A stretch of 64,000 bases of DNA. Source: JAFECT01 sp963838235. Lineage in GTDB: Bacteria; Pseudomonadota; Alphaproteobacteria; Caulobacterales; Caulobacteraceae. Made by a program: the position numbers and the translations under genes. Position 1 is the stretch's first letter. Each line of letters opens with the position of its first letter. This document shows, piece by piece, positions 34,668 to 44,305 of the stretch. The stretch spans positions 496,001 to 560,000 of the forward strand of contig CAWIQJ010000006.1 of assembly GCA_963838235.1 (NCBI GenBank), written 5' to 3'. The notes under the pieces were generated by a model. It worked only from the letters and a program-made list of their open reading frames with translations, was not told the origin of the DNA and ran no database searches.

Positions 34668-35948
34668 GTGAAACTTATCACCATCCTCGGCTTTGCTGCC
34701 GCCTTTCTGCTGACGGCGGCCCTGATCCTGCTGCTGCGTCCCGTGGCGGCGCGGTTCGGCCTGCTCGACCATCCGGGCGGACGCAAGGACCACGCGGCGC
34801 CGACGCCGGTGATCGGCGGTCTCGCCATCGCGCTCGGCGCGGCGGTGTCTGTGGGAATCTTCGGCGGGCCGGGCACGGCGGGGGCGCCGGGTCTTGCGCT
34901 GGCGCTCGCGGCGCTGCTGCTGACCGTCGTGGGCCTGGTCGACGATCGTTATGACGTGCGCTGGTACTGGCGTCTCGGCGCCCAGGCGGTGGCGGGCCTG
35001 ATCCTGGTTTACGTCGGCGGCGTGCGCGTCGAACAGATCGGCCCGGTGTTCGGCTTGTCGCCGGTGTCGCTGGGCGTGTTGTCGATTCCGTTCACGGTCT
35101 TGGCGACGGTCGGCCTGATCAACGCGCTCAACATGATCGACGGCCTCGACGGTCTTGCGGGCCTGCAGGTGTTGTGCGCGCTCGCCATGCTGGCGGCGGC
35201 CTCGCTCTACGCGGGCAATACGCCGCTGTCCTCGATGCTGATCATCAGCAGCGGCGCGGTGGCGGGTTTTCTCGCATTCAATCTGCGCACGCCGATACAC
35301 AAGCGCGCCAGCGTCTTCCTCGGCAACGCCGGCAGCGCCGTGCTGGGCCTGGTGATCGCCTGGGCGGCCTTCCGCCTGACGCAGAATCCGTCGCATCCGG
35401 TCTCGCCGGTGCTGGCGCCGTTCCTGATCGCCCTGCCGGTGATCGACTGCCTCGTGCTCATGCTGCACCGTTCGCGCGCGCACGGCCGGCCGTTCGCGGC
35501 TGACCGTAACCATCTGCATCACCGTATGCTCGCCGCCGGCTTCCGTCCCGGCGAGATCGCGGTGGCGCTCGCGGCCCTGTCGCTGATGATCGGTTTCGGC
35601 GCCGGGCTGGTGCGGCTAGCCCACGCGCCGCAGCCGCTGTTCCTCATCGCCTATCTGGCCGCGGTGGCGTTTTATGCCTGGATGACGGCGGACGGCGCGC
35701 GCGCGGCCAAACTGTTCGGCCGGTTACGCGCCTGGCTATTGGACCGCGCCCCACAGGCGCCGGAGACCGGGTCCGCATCGACGCACGAGTCCGAGCTTTC
35801 CTCCGACGACCTGCGCCAGGCCGGGCTGCGCTCACGCGCGGCGCTGAAAGCAGCGGAGCCTGCGGCGGCGGTCCAGGCTGCGGCGCCGCGCACGATCCGG
35901 GCCGAGGCGGACACCCAGGAGGAAGAAGCGCGCACCCTTTCGCTCTGA
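34668..35948 (+). CDS. Undecaprenyl-phosphate sugar-1-phosphate transferase (WecA/TagO family)
   Basis: The 426-residue polytopic membrane protein should start repeat-unit assembly by moving a HexNAc-1-phosphate from its UDP form onto undecaprenyl phosphate. It shows GLLDHPGGRKDHAAPTPVIGG, VVGLVDDRYDV (the DD motif), the catalytic LINALNMIDGLDGLAG, and the cytoplasmic HRSRAHGRPFAADRNHLHHRML histidine loop, all characteristic of this family. The start is GTG. The C-terminal 75 residues are an unusual Ala/Glu/Arg-rich cytoplasmic tail. It begins the second plus-strand block. Confidence 0.92.
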   Translation: MKLITILGFAAAFLLTAALILLLRPVAARFGLLDHPGGRKDHAAPTPVIGGLAIALGAAVSVGIFGGPGTAGAPGLALALAALLLTVVGLVDDRYDVRWYWRLGAQAVAGLILVYVGGVRVEQIGPVFGLSPVSLGVLSIPFTVLATVGLINALNMIDGLDGLAGLQVLCALAMLAAASLYAGNTPLSSMLIISSGAVAGFLAFNLRTPIHKRASVFLGNAGSAVLGLVIAWAAFRLTQNPSHPVSPVLAPFLIALPVIDCLVLMLHRSRAHGRPFAADRNHLHHRMLAAGFRPGEIAVALAALSLMIGFGAGLVRLAHAPQPLFLIAYLAAVAFYAWMTADGARAAKLFGRLRAWLLDRAPQAPETGSASTHESELSSDDLRQAGLRSRAALKAAEPAAAVQAAAPRTIRAEADTQEEEARTLSL

Positions 35949-36016
35949 GGGCTGGACAGCCGCCCGCCGAAGCTGGCAAGGCAGGCGCGCGCAGATGATC
36001 GGGATCGCCTGACTCC

Positions 36017-37426
36017 ATGGCCGCCGCGCACCGGATCACAGATCGCCTGTTCGAAGGCCTGAACCTCCTGGTGGTGGTGGGCGCCCTCGTGCTCGGCGGC
36101 GCGACCCAGGAAGGCGCTCTTGCCCAGGCTGCGGTCCGCTTGCTCGCCCTGCCCCTGTTCTTCTGGGCCGCCTGGCGGGTCGCCGGCCAGAGACCCCGCG
36201 GCCTGGCGCTCTGGCCGCTCGCCCTGCTGACGGCGGTGCTGTTGGTTCCGGTGGTTCAGCTCATCCCCCTCCCGCCGGGCCTGTGGCGCTCGCTGCCGGG
36301 CCGCGCCGACTTGGCCGCGACCTATGCCGTCGCCGGCCTGGCGACGCCGTGGTTGCCGCTCAGCCTGACCCCGGACGCGACCTGGGACGCGGGCCTGGCG
36401 CTGCTGCCGCCGGCCGCTGTGTTCCTGGCAGTGACCACCCTGCGCGAACGGTCGCGCAACCGCGTGGCCGCCGCGGTCCTCGGCATGGCTGCGCTCGGTC
36501 TGTTGCTCGGTCTCATGCAGATGGCGACGGGGCCGACCTCGCCGCTCAGGTTCTATGTGCGCACCAACGTCGAATACGGCGTCGGCTTCTTCGCCAACCG
36601 CAATCACCAAGCCGCGCTCCTGCTCACCGCCATGCCGCTCGCCGCGCATTTCATCGCCGCACGCCGCCGCGAGGACGCGCCCTGGACGCTGGCGCCCATG
36701 CTGGTCGGCGCCGCGGTGGCGATGGTCGCAGCCGTAGGCGTGGTCGCGGCGGGATCGCGCGCGGGCCTGCTGCTGCTCGGACCGTCGGCGCTCGCCGCCT
36801 TTCTCATCGCCACGCGTACGCACAAGTTTCAGTGGAAATGGACCGCGCTCGCCGCCGCCGTGCTCGTGGGCGTGGTGGCCGTCGCCGTGTCGGTCGACCC
36901 GGGCGGAAGTCTCGGCAAGCTGCGCCAGCCGTTGAGCCAGGAAGTCCGCCTGCAGGTCGCGCCCGACATCGCGCACGCAGCCCTGACCTACGGGCCCGTG
37001 GGAACCGGCCTCGGCTCGTTCGACCCGGTCTACCGCACGGTCGAACCGGAGTCCGCGGCGAGCACGACGTTTCTGAATCACGCCCACGACGACTATCTCG
37101 AACTGTGGCTGGAAACCGGTATCGCAGGGATCGTGCTCCTCATCGTGTTCTTCTACTGGTATGCGCGCGCGAGTTGGCGCGCGTGGGTCAGCGAACGCAA
37201 GCTAGTCGGCGCCTCGCTCGGGCGGGCGGGTTCGACGGTGGCGGGGTTGCTGCTGCTGCATTCCATCGTCGACTATCCGCTGCGCACCACCGCGCTCGCC
37301 GTGGTGTTCGCCTTCGCCTGCGGCGTGCTCAATCCGCCGCGCTCCGACCGTGACGCCGCCGCCGCCTGGCCGCCCAAGCCGGGGCGTCGCGACGCCCGCA
37401 CCACCATCCTGCCGCGATCCGCATGA
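36017..37426 (+). CDS. O-antigen ligase/polymerase family membrane protein
   Basis: The 469-residue protein has about 11-12 hydrophobic segments and a large periplasmic loop. The conserved pieces FANRNHQAALLLTAMPLA, VAAGSRAGLLLLG and FLNHAHDDYLELWLETGIAGIVLL are the Wzy_C/O-antigen ligase signature; NHAHDDYLE is especially characteristic. It could join the finished polymer to an acceptor or polymerise it. With the EpsG-type gene at 16388 the locus has two such enzymes, one perhaps polymerase and one ligase. Its stop overlaps the next start. Confidence 0.86.
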   Translation: MAAAHRITDRLFEGLNLLVVVGALVLGGATQEGALAQAAVRLLALPLFFWAAWRVAGQRPRGLALWPLALLTAVLLVPVVQLIPLPPGLWRSLPGRADLAATYAVAGLATPWLPLSLTPDATWDAGLALLPPAAVFLAVTTLRERSRNRVAAAVLGMAALGLLLGLMQMATGPTSPLRFYVRTNVEYGVGFFANRNHQAALLLTAMPLAAHFIAARRREDAPWTLAPMLVGAAVAMVAAVGVVAAGSRAGLLLLGPSALAAFLIATRTHKFQWKWTALAAAVLVGVVAVAVSVDPGGSLGKLRQPLSQEVRLQVAPDIAHAALTYGPVGTGLGSFDPVYRTVEPESAASTTFLNHAHDDYLELWLETGIAGIVLLIVFFYWYARASWRAWVSERKLVGASLGRAGSTVAGLLLLHSIVDYPLRTTALAVVFAFACGVLNPPRSDRDAAAAWPPKPGRRDARTTILPRSA

Positions 37427-38247
37427 GCCGCTCGCCGGGCCGTCACATGTTGTCCTCCGCCACCGCAGCTATGAAGCGGATGTTCGCCGGCGCCAGGCCG
37501 ACGGCGCCGGCCCGCGTGCCGGACGGAACCGTGGTCTACGCCATCGGCGACGTGCACGGCCGCGACGACCTGCTCGCGCAGATCCTGCACGCCATTCACG
37601 AAGACGCGACCGCGACGGCCGATCACGCTACGGCGGTGTTCCTCGGCGACTACGTCGACCGCGGTCCCGGCTCGCGCGCGGTGGTCGATCAGCTGATCGG
37701 GGCGTCGGACGACGACACCATCGCCTGGCGCTTTCTGCGCGGCAACCACGACCAGTCGGTGCTGGATTTTCTGCGCAATCCGATGACCGGCCTGGCGTGG
37801 ACCGATTTCGGCGGGCGCGAGACGCTGGAATCCTACGGTGTGACCGCGCCGCCTGGGGCGAACAGCGAGGCCTGGCGCGCCGCCGCCGCCGACTTCGCCG
37901 CGGCCCTGCCGCTCGAACACCTGAACTTCTTCGAAGAGCTCGAGCCGTCCTGTGAGATCGGCGACTATTTCTTCGTTCACGCCGGCGTGCGGCCCGGGGT
38001 GCCGCTCGACCGGCAGAGCCCGCGCGACCTGCTGTGGATTCGCGAACCGTTCCTCAGCGATTCGGCGCCCCTGCCCAAGGTGGTGGTGCACGGCCACACG
38101 GTGACGCCCCAGGTGCACGTGGACGACCGTCGCATCGGCATCGACACAGGCGCCTACGCTTCCGGCGTGCTGACCGCGCTCAGGCTCAGCGGCGACGAGG
38201 GGGCGGTCATCCAGACCGGGTCGGGGGATCGGGCGCGCTTCGCCTGA
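37423..38247 (+). CDS. PPP-family serine/threonine metallophosphatase
   Basis: The 274-residue protein carries all PPP metal-binding motifs: GDVHG (42-46), GDYVDRG (75-81), GNHD (107-110), and HAGVRPG and HGHT downstream. It resembles bacterial PrpA/PrpE-type phosphatases. Its ATG overlaps the polymerase/ligase stop as ATGA, so it is expressed with the glycan genes. It might reverse phosphorylation in the locus, for example of the Wzc-like kinase, but that is inference; PPP enzymes of this type usually prefer Ser/Thr or dinucleotide substrates. Confidence 0.88.
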   Translation: MSRSPGRHMLSSATAAMKRMFAGARPTAPARVPDGTVVYAIGDVHGRDDLLAQILHAIHEDATATADHATAVFLGDYVDRGPGSRAVVDQLIGASDDDTIAWRFLRGNHDQSVLDFLRNPMTGLAWTDFGGRETLESYGVTAPPGANSEAWRAAAADFAAALPLEHLNFFEELEPSCEIGDYFFVHAGVRPGVPLDRQSPRDLLWIREPFLSDSAPLPKVVVHGHTVTPQVHVDDRRIGIDTGAYASGVLTALRLSGDEGAVIQTGSGDRARFA

Positions 38248-38329
38248 GGCGGGAACCCGACGCCCACTCGCCGGTTTTATGGCCGCGGTAACTGAGTCCC
38301 CCTGAACGATAGAGCGGGTTCGGGCTGGC

Positions 38330-39595
38330 ATGACATTCGACCAACTGGTCTCGAGGGCCGCGCCCTCGCCGGCCGTACAAGCTTGGTTGTTGCAGGCGTT
38401 CTGGCGCTTGCGCCGGTGGAGGCGCATTGCAAGCGTTCACCTGCGCCGCGCCCAAGCCGAGCATCTCGCGTTCTTGCTGCACGCCGCCTGGGCGTTCTCA
38501 GTCGCGTTCGTCGTCGTGAGTGTGCTGCTGCTCCCCGCGCGGGCGACCGGCAGCCCGGGCGACGCGGTTCAGCGCCTGCTGCAACAGAGCGGTGGCGATC
38601 TCAGCGACAAGGGGATGCAGCGCGTCATCGATTTGGATCCGTCGGCGGCGGCCATCGCCTACCGGCTGGTTCCGCAACGGCCGCAGCTGCACGATGGTCA
38701 GCCCAATCCGGCGGCGACAGTTCCCGCCACCCAGGACACGCCCGGTCTTTCAGCGGACCAGGCGCGGATGGCCAATGCCGCAATTCCGTTCTCGACCGAG
38801 GCCAGTCCCGCGGCGAAGCCCTTCGTGCTGCCGGCGTCGGATCTGATCGACCAGACCCGCGCGCTCGATTGCCTGACCGCGGCGGTCTATTACGAGGCGG
38901 CGGGCGAGCCACTCGAAGGCCAGCAGGCGGTGGCCCAGGTGGTGCTGAATCGTCTGCGCCATCCGGCCTTTCCCAAGACCGTCTGCGGCGTGGTGTTCGA
39001 GGGCTCGAATCTTTCGACCGGTTGCCAGTTCACCTTCACCTGCGACGGCTCGCTTGCCCGCGCGCCGGCGCCCGAGGCGTGGCAGCGCGCGCGGCGCGTG
39101 GCGGCCGCTGCCCTCGGCGGATTCGTCATGCGCGCGGTGGGCGATGCGACCCACTATCACGCCGACTATGTAGTCCCGTACTGGGCCACGACCCTGGTGA
39201 AGATCAGCATGGTCGGCAGCCAGATCTTCTACCGCTGGACCGGCGACTGGGGCGCACCCGCGGCCTTCACCGCCCGCTACGCCGGCGTGGAGCCGGTGGT
39301 TGATCTCACCGGGTCGACCAAGCAGACGCCGACGGGTGACGCCACACTCGCGGCCGCGACTCCGCAAGCCTTGGGCTCCGCGACGACGCCGGCGCTGGTC
39401 GTGACGACGGCGAGCGTGACGCCGGTCTCGATGCATGCCACGCCGCCGCAAACGCCGCCGTCGACGCAAAAGCCGCAGGTCGTCGCGCAAGCATCGGCCG
39501 CGACCGCGAAAAACTTGCCGGCGTCGTCGAAACCGGCCGCGTCTCCGTCACCGCCCGAGACGATTACTGCGGGACCGCTTTGGGAGCGACACTGA
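38330..39595 (+). CDS. Cell wall hydrolase, SleB family
   Basis: The 421-residue protein has one N-terminal membrane segment (about 45-65) and a Hydrolase_2 (SleB) domain at about 180-290: CLTAAVYYEAAGEPLEGQQAVAQVVLNRLRHPAFP with the catalytic glutamate in YYEA, then CGVVFEGSN..CQFTFTCDGS and ATHYHADYVVPYW. The last 110 residues are a Pro/Thr/Ala-rich low-complexity tail. It probably opens peptidoglycan in the periplasm. Its 3' end overlaps the convergent antiporter gene by 32 bases. Confidence 0.88.
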   Translation: MTFDQLVSRAAPSPAVQAWLLQAFWRLRRWRRIASVHLRRAQAEHLAFLLHAAWAFSVAFVVVSVLLLPARATGSPGDAVQRLLQQSGGDLSDKGMQRVIDLDPSAAAIAYRLVPQRPQLHDGQPNPAATVPATQDTPGLSADQARMANAAIPFSTEASPAAKPFVLPASDLIDQTRALDCLTAAVYYEAAGEPLEGQQAVAQVVLNRLRHPAFPKTVCGVVFEGSNLSTGCQFTFTCDGSLARAPAPEAWQRARRVAAAALGGFVMRAVGDATHYHADYVVPYWATTLVKISMVGSQIFYRWTGDWGAPAAFTARYAGVEPVVDLTGSTKQTPTGDATLAAATPQALGSATTPALVVTTASVTPVSMHATPPQTPPSTQKPQVVAQASAATAKNLPASSKPAASPSPPETITAGPLWERH

Positions 39596-40935
39596 CCCAG
39601 ACGAGTCCGACGAGATAGAGCGCGGCCGCAACGACGATGGCGACGCCGCACATCTTCAGGGTCGGATAGTCGCAGGTGAACACGATCAGCGCACAGAACA
39701 CCAGACCGATCATCGCGAGCGCACGCTCGACGGGTCGTGCGCCCGGCGTGCGCAGCAGAGATACGCACGACAGGGCGTAAACCAGGACGCTCAACAGCAC
39801 CGCGATCAGGATGATGGTGTTGAACTGTTTGGCGACGCTTGGGCTCAGGGTGAGCAAGACGACGCCCACCATCAGGACGAAGGTGATCGCGAGGTTGAGC
39901 CGCGGCGGCTTGGTCAGGTCTCGGCGCAGGAAGAAACGCGGGAATAGCCGGGACTCCGCGGCCGTCTCGGCGGTCTCGGTGGTCACGAAGATCCAGCCGC
40001 CGACCGCGCCGGTGGCCTTCGCCGCGGCGCAGGCCGCGATCAGCACGCCGATCGCAGGACCCCACATGCGAGCCACGACATCGGCGAACGGCGCCGTGGA
40101 TTTCACCAATTCGGCATTGCTGAGCACGCCGGTAACGGCCGTGCAGGCCGCGATATAGATGACGGAAGCGAAGACCACGCCGCCGATGGTCGCGAGTGCG
40201 ACGTCCCTTTCGGGATTGCGCATGGCCTTGCTTACGACCGCCGCGCTTTCAACGCCCAGGAACGCCCAGACGATCGCGGCGAGCGAGGCTGCGATCGCCG
40301 CCGTCGCCGAGGTCGTCGAAACGCCGATCCGCGTGAGCGCGCCCATGAACGGCGACGCGGAAACCGGCGCGATGCCCGGATGGCCCAGCATGTTCCAACT
40401 CGCGAAGAAGACCTCGGGCTTGAAGTAGAACCAGCCCGCGACGCCGACGACGATCACCGGCGCCAGGCCCAGCACGATGGTGAGCGCCGACAGCCGGCTC
40501 ACCGCCTTGGCCCCGGCGAGGTTGCCGAGCGTCATGGCGGCCAGCACGCCGACCGTCGTAAGCCCCGGATGTGCGTTGAGCACCGGAAAGCAGGCCCCGA
40601 GATAGCCCGCGGCCGCCACTGCAATGGCGACCAGGCCCGCCCAGGCGCTCATCCAGTAGAGGAAGGCCGAACTCGAAACCCAGGAACGAGCCCGTGCCCT
40701 CGCGCACATAGCCGACCAGTCCCGGCGCCGCCGGGCGCAGTCGCGCCAGGGCGGCGAACACGAGACCGAGCGCCACGACGCCCGCGGTCACGATCAGCCA
40801 GCCGATCAGGCTGATGCTCCCGATGGCGGCCAGGGTCGTCGGCAGCAGGAACACGCCCGAGCCGATCATGTTGCTGGCGACCAGGGCGCCGGCGGCGAAG
40901 GGGCCGATCTTGCGGCTGTTCTGATCGTCGCTCAC
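39564..40935 (-). CDS. AdiC-like amino acid antiporter (APC superfamily), single-base frameshift
   Basis: The N-terminal 88 residues (from GTG 40935: IGPFAAGALVASNMIGSGVFLLP..) and the rest (FLYWMSAWAGLVAIAVAAAGYLG.. to 39564) are in different frames. Removing one base at 40670/40671 joins them as GSFLGFESAFLYWMSAWAG, which aligns without gaps to the AdiC arginine/agmatine antiporter region GPFLGYQTNVLYWLACWIG. The corrected 456-residue protein has 12 membrane segments, with GSGVFLLP in the unwound first helix and FLGVESAAVVSKAMRNPERDVALATIGGV further on. The substrate is unknown. The GTG start overlaps the Rieske gene stop. Confidence 0.85.
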
Positions 40936-41963
40936 GCGGTGGCCCGCACGGAGCTCGGGCCGGTGTGCGCTTCGTGGATGCGCGCCTGGAACCAGGCGAC
41001 GCCGGTCTCATGCTTGGGCGACAGCACGCCCGCGCGATAGACGCCCGCGTTCAGGTTTTGCTGCACCCGCTCGCAGATATCCTTGTCCTCGCGGGTGACC
41101 TGGTCGGAGCCCTCCAGCAACCAGTCGAGTTCGTCGCTGTGTGCCGGGTCGTAGAAATAGAGATAGTCGAGCCGCGTGCGATCCGATCCCAGCGGCGTCA
41201 TGCGCTCCATCATCAGGCCGTTGTGATAGACGTTGACGCCGAGGTCGGGCCACACCCACGACCACAGACCGTTCGTCGCGCCGCCGCCCTGGGGAGGCGC
41301 TTCATGCACCGATACCGAGCCGCGCATCTCGACGATGTAGTTGTCCGTCTCGATCTGGGTCGACAGCACGGGGTGCACGGATTTGACGTGATACCCTTCG
41401 AGATAGTTCTCGACGTAGGTTTTCCAGTTGCACTGGATGTCATGCGTGCGCCGCAGGGTGAACGGATGGATGGTGATGTCGCGCTGCGCCCACATCGCCT
41501 CGAGCGGCGCCAACGCTTCGACCACCGAGGTTGCATGGGCGTCGAGATTGACGAACAGAAAGCCGCGCCAGCTTTCCACCCGCGCCGGGAACAGGCCGAA
41601 CTCGCGCGGATCGAATCCTTCAACGACGCCGAAGTCCACTGCGCTGCGCAGGCGTCCGTCCAGCGCATAGCGCCAGCCGTGGTAGAGGCAGGTCAGTTCC
41701 TTGCCGCAGTTGCCGGTGAACTCGGTAGCCAGCGGTCCCGCGCGATGGCGGCAGACATTGTGGAATGCGCGGATCTCGCCGTCGGCCCCGCGCACCGCGA
41801 TCACCGGCGCCCCGCCCACCAGGTCGGTCAGATAGTCGCCGGTCTCGGCCAGCATGGACGCGTGGCCCACCAGCCGCCAGGCCCGGCGCAACAGCGTCGC
41901 CTGCTCACGCCGGTAGGCGTCCTCGCCGGAATAGAGCGAGGCGTCCAGGGTCAGGGTAGGCAT
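40932..41963 (-). CDS. Rieske-type aromatic ring-hydroxylating oxygenase, alpha subunit
   Basis: The 343-residue oxygenase component starts at ATG 41963. The Rieske cluster is bound by C71-x-H73 (CRHRAG) and C92-x2-H95 (CLYHGW). The catalytic domain has the mononuclear iron ligands H192 and H197 in NYLEGYHVKSVHP. The family includes choline/glycine-betaine and quaternary-ammonium oxygenases as well as aromatic dioxygenases; the short single subunit and absence of a beta-subunit gene fit the GbcA/CntA-like side. No reductase gene is adjacent. It is translationally coupled (GTGA) to the downstream antiporter, which may import its substrate. Confidence 0.85.
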   Translation of the reverse strand: MPTLTLDASLYSGEDAYRREQATLLRRAWRLVGHASMLAETGDYLTDLVGGAPVIAVRGADGEIRAFHNVCRHRAGPLATEFTGNCGKELTCLYHGWRYALDGRLRSAVDFGVVEGFDPREFGLFPARVESWRGFLFVNLDAHATSVVEALAPLEAMWAQRDITIHPFTLRRTHDIQCNWKTYVENYLEGYHVKSVHPVLSTQIETDNYIVEMRGSVSVHEAPPQGGGATNGLWSWVWPDLGVNVYHNGLMMERMTPLGSDRTRLDYLYFYDPAHSDELDWLLEGSDQVTREDKDICERVQQNLNAGVYRAGVLSPKHETGVAWFQARIHEAHTGPSSVRATA

Positions 41964-42110
41964 GGGCGCGCCCTCACGCGGTTTGCAGCAAACTCGCACA
42001 CCGGACCCGGCCGGGAAACTCCCCAGGCTGGAACGGCCGTGCTAGGACGTTTGGCGCCGCCGGTCCCGTAGAGGGTCGCGGCCCGGAAACGCTCAATCGG
42101 GGTGACTGTC

Positions 42111-44207
42111 ATGACCGTCTCGCTTCGCCGCCTTCTCTTTGCGACCGCCGCTGTGGCCGCCGCGTCCCTGGGTATTCTGGGCGCCGCCCAGGCCGAACCC
42201 CACGGCCTGACCGCCAAGGAGATGCTCTCCCTTGACCGGGTCTCGGGCCAGCAGGTGTCGCCGGACGGCCGCTGGGCGCTCTACGACGTGCGCTCGACGG
42301 ACTGGGACGCCAACAAGGGCGTCCATGCACTGTGGATCGTCGGCACGGATGGCAAGAGCCCGCCGCGCCGCCTCGCGATCTCCGACAGCGGGGCCTCCGA
42401 CGCGCAGTGGTCCGGCGACGGCAAGACCATCTATTTTCTTTCCCGCGGCGGCGACGCCACCCAGGTCTGGCGCACCACGCCGGATGGGTCAGGGGCGACT
42501 CAGATGACCTACCTGCCGCTCGACGTCGGCGCCTATCGTGTATCGGACGATGGCAAGCACGTCGTGGTGTCGCTGGCGGTGCTTCACGGCTCGCAGGTGA
42601 TGTCGAGCTGCCGCAGCGAGATCGAATGCACCACGCGGCCCAAGCCCAAGGGGACGCAAGCGTCGGGCCAGCTCTTCACCCGCTTGTTCGTGCGCCACTG
42701 GGACCAGTGGGCGGACGGAACCGACAACCACCTGTTCTCAATCGAGATCGGCAACGACGGAATCGCCTCGGCGCAGCCGGTGGCGCTGATGGCTGGCTTC
42801 GACGGCGACGTTCCCGGCAAGCCCTTCGGCGACGAGGGCGACTTCGCGATCTCGCCAGACGGGGGGACGGTGGTCTTTTCCGCCAAACTCGCAGGGAACA
42901 CCGCGCCGTGGAGCACCAACTTCGACCTCTACCGCGTGCCGATGGACGGCTCGGCTGCCCCGGCGAATCTGACCGAAGCCAATAAGGCCGAGGACGTGGG
43001 TCCGGCGTATTCGCCCGATGGCACGATGCTGGCCTACAAGACCATGAAACGCGCGACGTTTGAGGCCGACCGTTTGGGCGTGATGGTGATGGACCTCAAG
43101 TCCGGCGCCGTGCGTGAGATTGATCCTGGTTTCGACCGGTCCGCGGAAGGCATGAAGTGGTCCTCCGACGGCAAGACAATCTACATCAACGCCGAGGACG
43201 TCGGCCAGGACCGCGTCTTCGCCATCGACGTCAAGTCCGGCGCGGTGAAGCCGCTCACCGGCGACGGCCGCGTCATCGCCTTCGACGTGACCGGCAAAGG
43301 TCTGGTCTACACGCGCGACGACTATGCGCATCCCGCCGAGCTGTTCGCCCAGGGCTGGAAGGAGGCGCCTGTGCAGCTGACCCATGTCGACGCGCCCGCG
43401 CTCGCCGACGTGAAGATGGGCGATTATGAGAGCTTCACCTTCTCCGGCTGGAACGGCGAAACCGTGCACGGCTATCTGGTGAAGCCGTGGAACTTCGATC
43501 CCGCCAAGAAATATCCCGTCGCCTTCCTGATCCACGGCGGTCCCCAGGGCAGTTTCGGCAGCAACTTCGGCTATCGCTGGAATCCGCAGACCTATGCGGG
43601 CGCGGGCTACGCGGTGGTGATGATCGATTTCCACGGGTCCACCGGCTACGGCCAGGCCTTCACCGACGCCATCTCGCAGCACTGGGGCGATCGCCCGCTC
43701 GAAGACCTGCAGAAAGGCTGGGCCGCGGCGCTTTCGAAGTACAGCTTCCTCGACGGCGATCACGCCTGCGCGCTCGGCGCCTCCTACGGCGGCTACATGA
43801 TCGACTGGATTGCCGGTAACTGGTCGCAACCGTGGAAGTGCCTGGTGGTGCACGACGGCGTCTTCGACAACCGCATGATGGGTTACTCCACCGAAGAGCT
43901 GTGGTTCTCCGAGTGGGAGAACGGCGGTACGGTGTGGTCCAACCCCGCGGGCTACGAGAAGTTCAACCCGGTCGACCACGTGGCGGACTGGAACAAGCCC
44001 ATGCTGGTGATCCACAGCGGGCGGGACTACCGCATCCCGGTGGAGCAGGGCCTCGGCGCCTTCACCGCCCTTCAGCGCAAGGGCGTGCCGAGCGAGTTCC
44101 TGTACTTCCCCGACGAGAACCACTGGGTGCTGAAGCCCAAGAACTCGCTCGAGTGGCATGACACCGTGCTCGACTGGCTGGACCAGTGGACCAAGCCGGG
44201 CGCCTGA
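42111..44207 (+). CDS. S9-family prolyl oligopeptidase/dipeptidyl peptidase, copy 1
   Basis: The 698-residue secreted peptidase starts at ATG 42111 with GGGGTGA upstream. Signal peptide about 1-27 (LRRLLFATAAVAAASLGILGAAQA), then a seven-bladed WD-like propeller (about 40-420), then an alpha/beta hydrolase. Visible: FLIHGGPQGSFG, nucleophile serine in GASYGGYM, catalytic aspartate in IHSGRDYRIPVEQG, histidine in PDENHWV. It cleaves short peptides, probably in the periplasm. A paralogue follows 98 bases downstream. Confidence 0.93.
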   Translation: MTVSLRRLLFATAAVAAASLGILGAAQAEPHGLTAKEMLSLDRVSGQQVSPDGRWALYDVRSTDWDANKGVHALWIVGTDGKSPPRRLAISDSGASDAQWSGDGKTIYFLSRGGDATQVWRTTPDGSGATQMTYLPLDVGAYRVSDDGKHVVVSLAVLHGSQVMSSCRSEIECTTRPKPKGTQASGQLFTRLFVRHWDQWADGTDNHLFSIEIGNDGIASAQPVALMAGFDGDVPGKPFGDEGDFAISPDGGTVVFSAKLAGNTAPWSTNFDLYRVPMDGSAAPANLTEANKAEDVGPAYSPDGTMLAYKTMKRATFEADRLGVMVMDLKSGAVREIDPGFDRSAEGMKWSSDGKTIYINAEDVGQDRVFAIDVKSGAVKPLTGDGRVIAFDVTGKGLVYTRDDYAHPAELFAQGWKEAPVQLTHVDAPALADVKMGDYESFTFSGWNGETVHGYLVKPWNFDPAKKYPVAFLIHGGPQGSFGSNFGYRWNPQTYAGAGYAVVMIDFHGSTGYGQAFTDAISQHWGDRPLEDLQKGWAAALSKYSFLDGDHACALGASYGGYMIDWIAGNWSQPWKCLVVHDGVFDNRMMGYSTEELWFSEWENGGTVWSNPAGYEKFNPVDHVADWNKPMLVIHSGRDYRIPVEQGLGAFTALQRKGVPSEFLYFPDENHWVLKPKNSLEWHDTVLDWLDQWTKPGA

Positions 44208-44305
44208 GTTTGGGCGCCGGAAGCGGCGCTTTACGGTGACGGGGCTCTCGGGTTAGGTTCGCACGTCGCGGTTGCGGCAGGTGTTGCTTACTCGGGGGTT
44301 TATCC

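Noticed and set aside
42738..44159. Minus-strand ORF of 473 codons opposite the first S9 peptidase
   Set aside because: The opposite strand encodes a complete S9 peptidase with catalytic triad; this ORF is its shadow.
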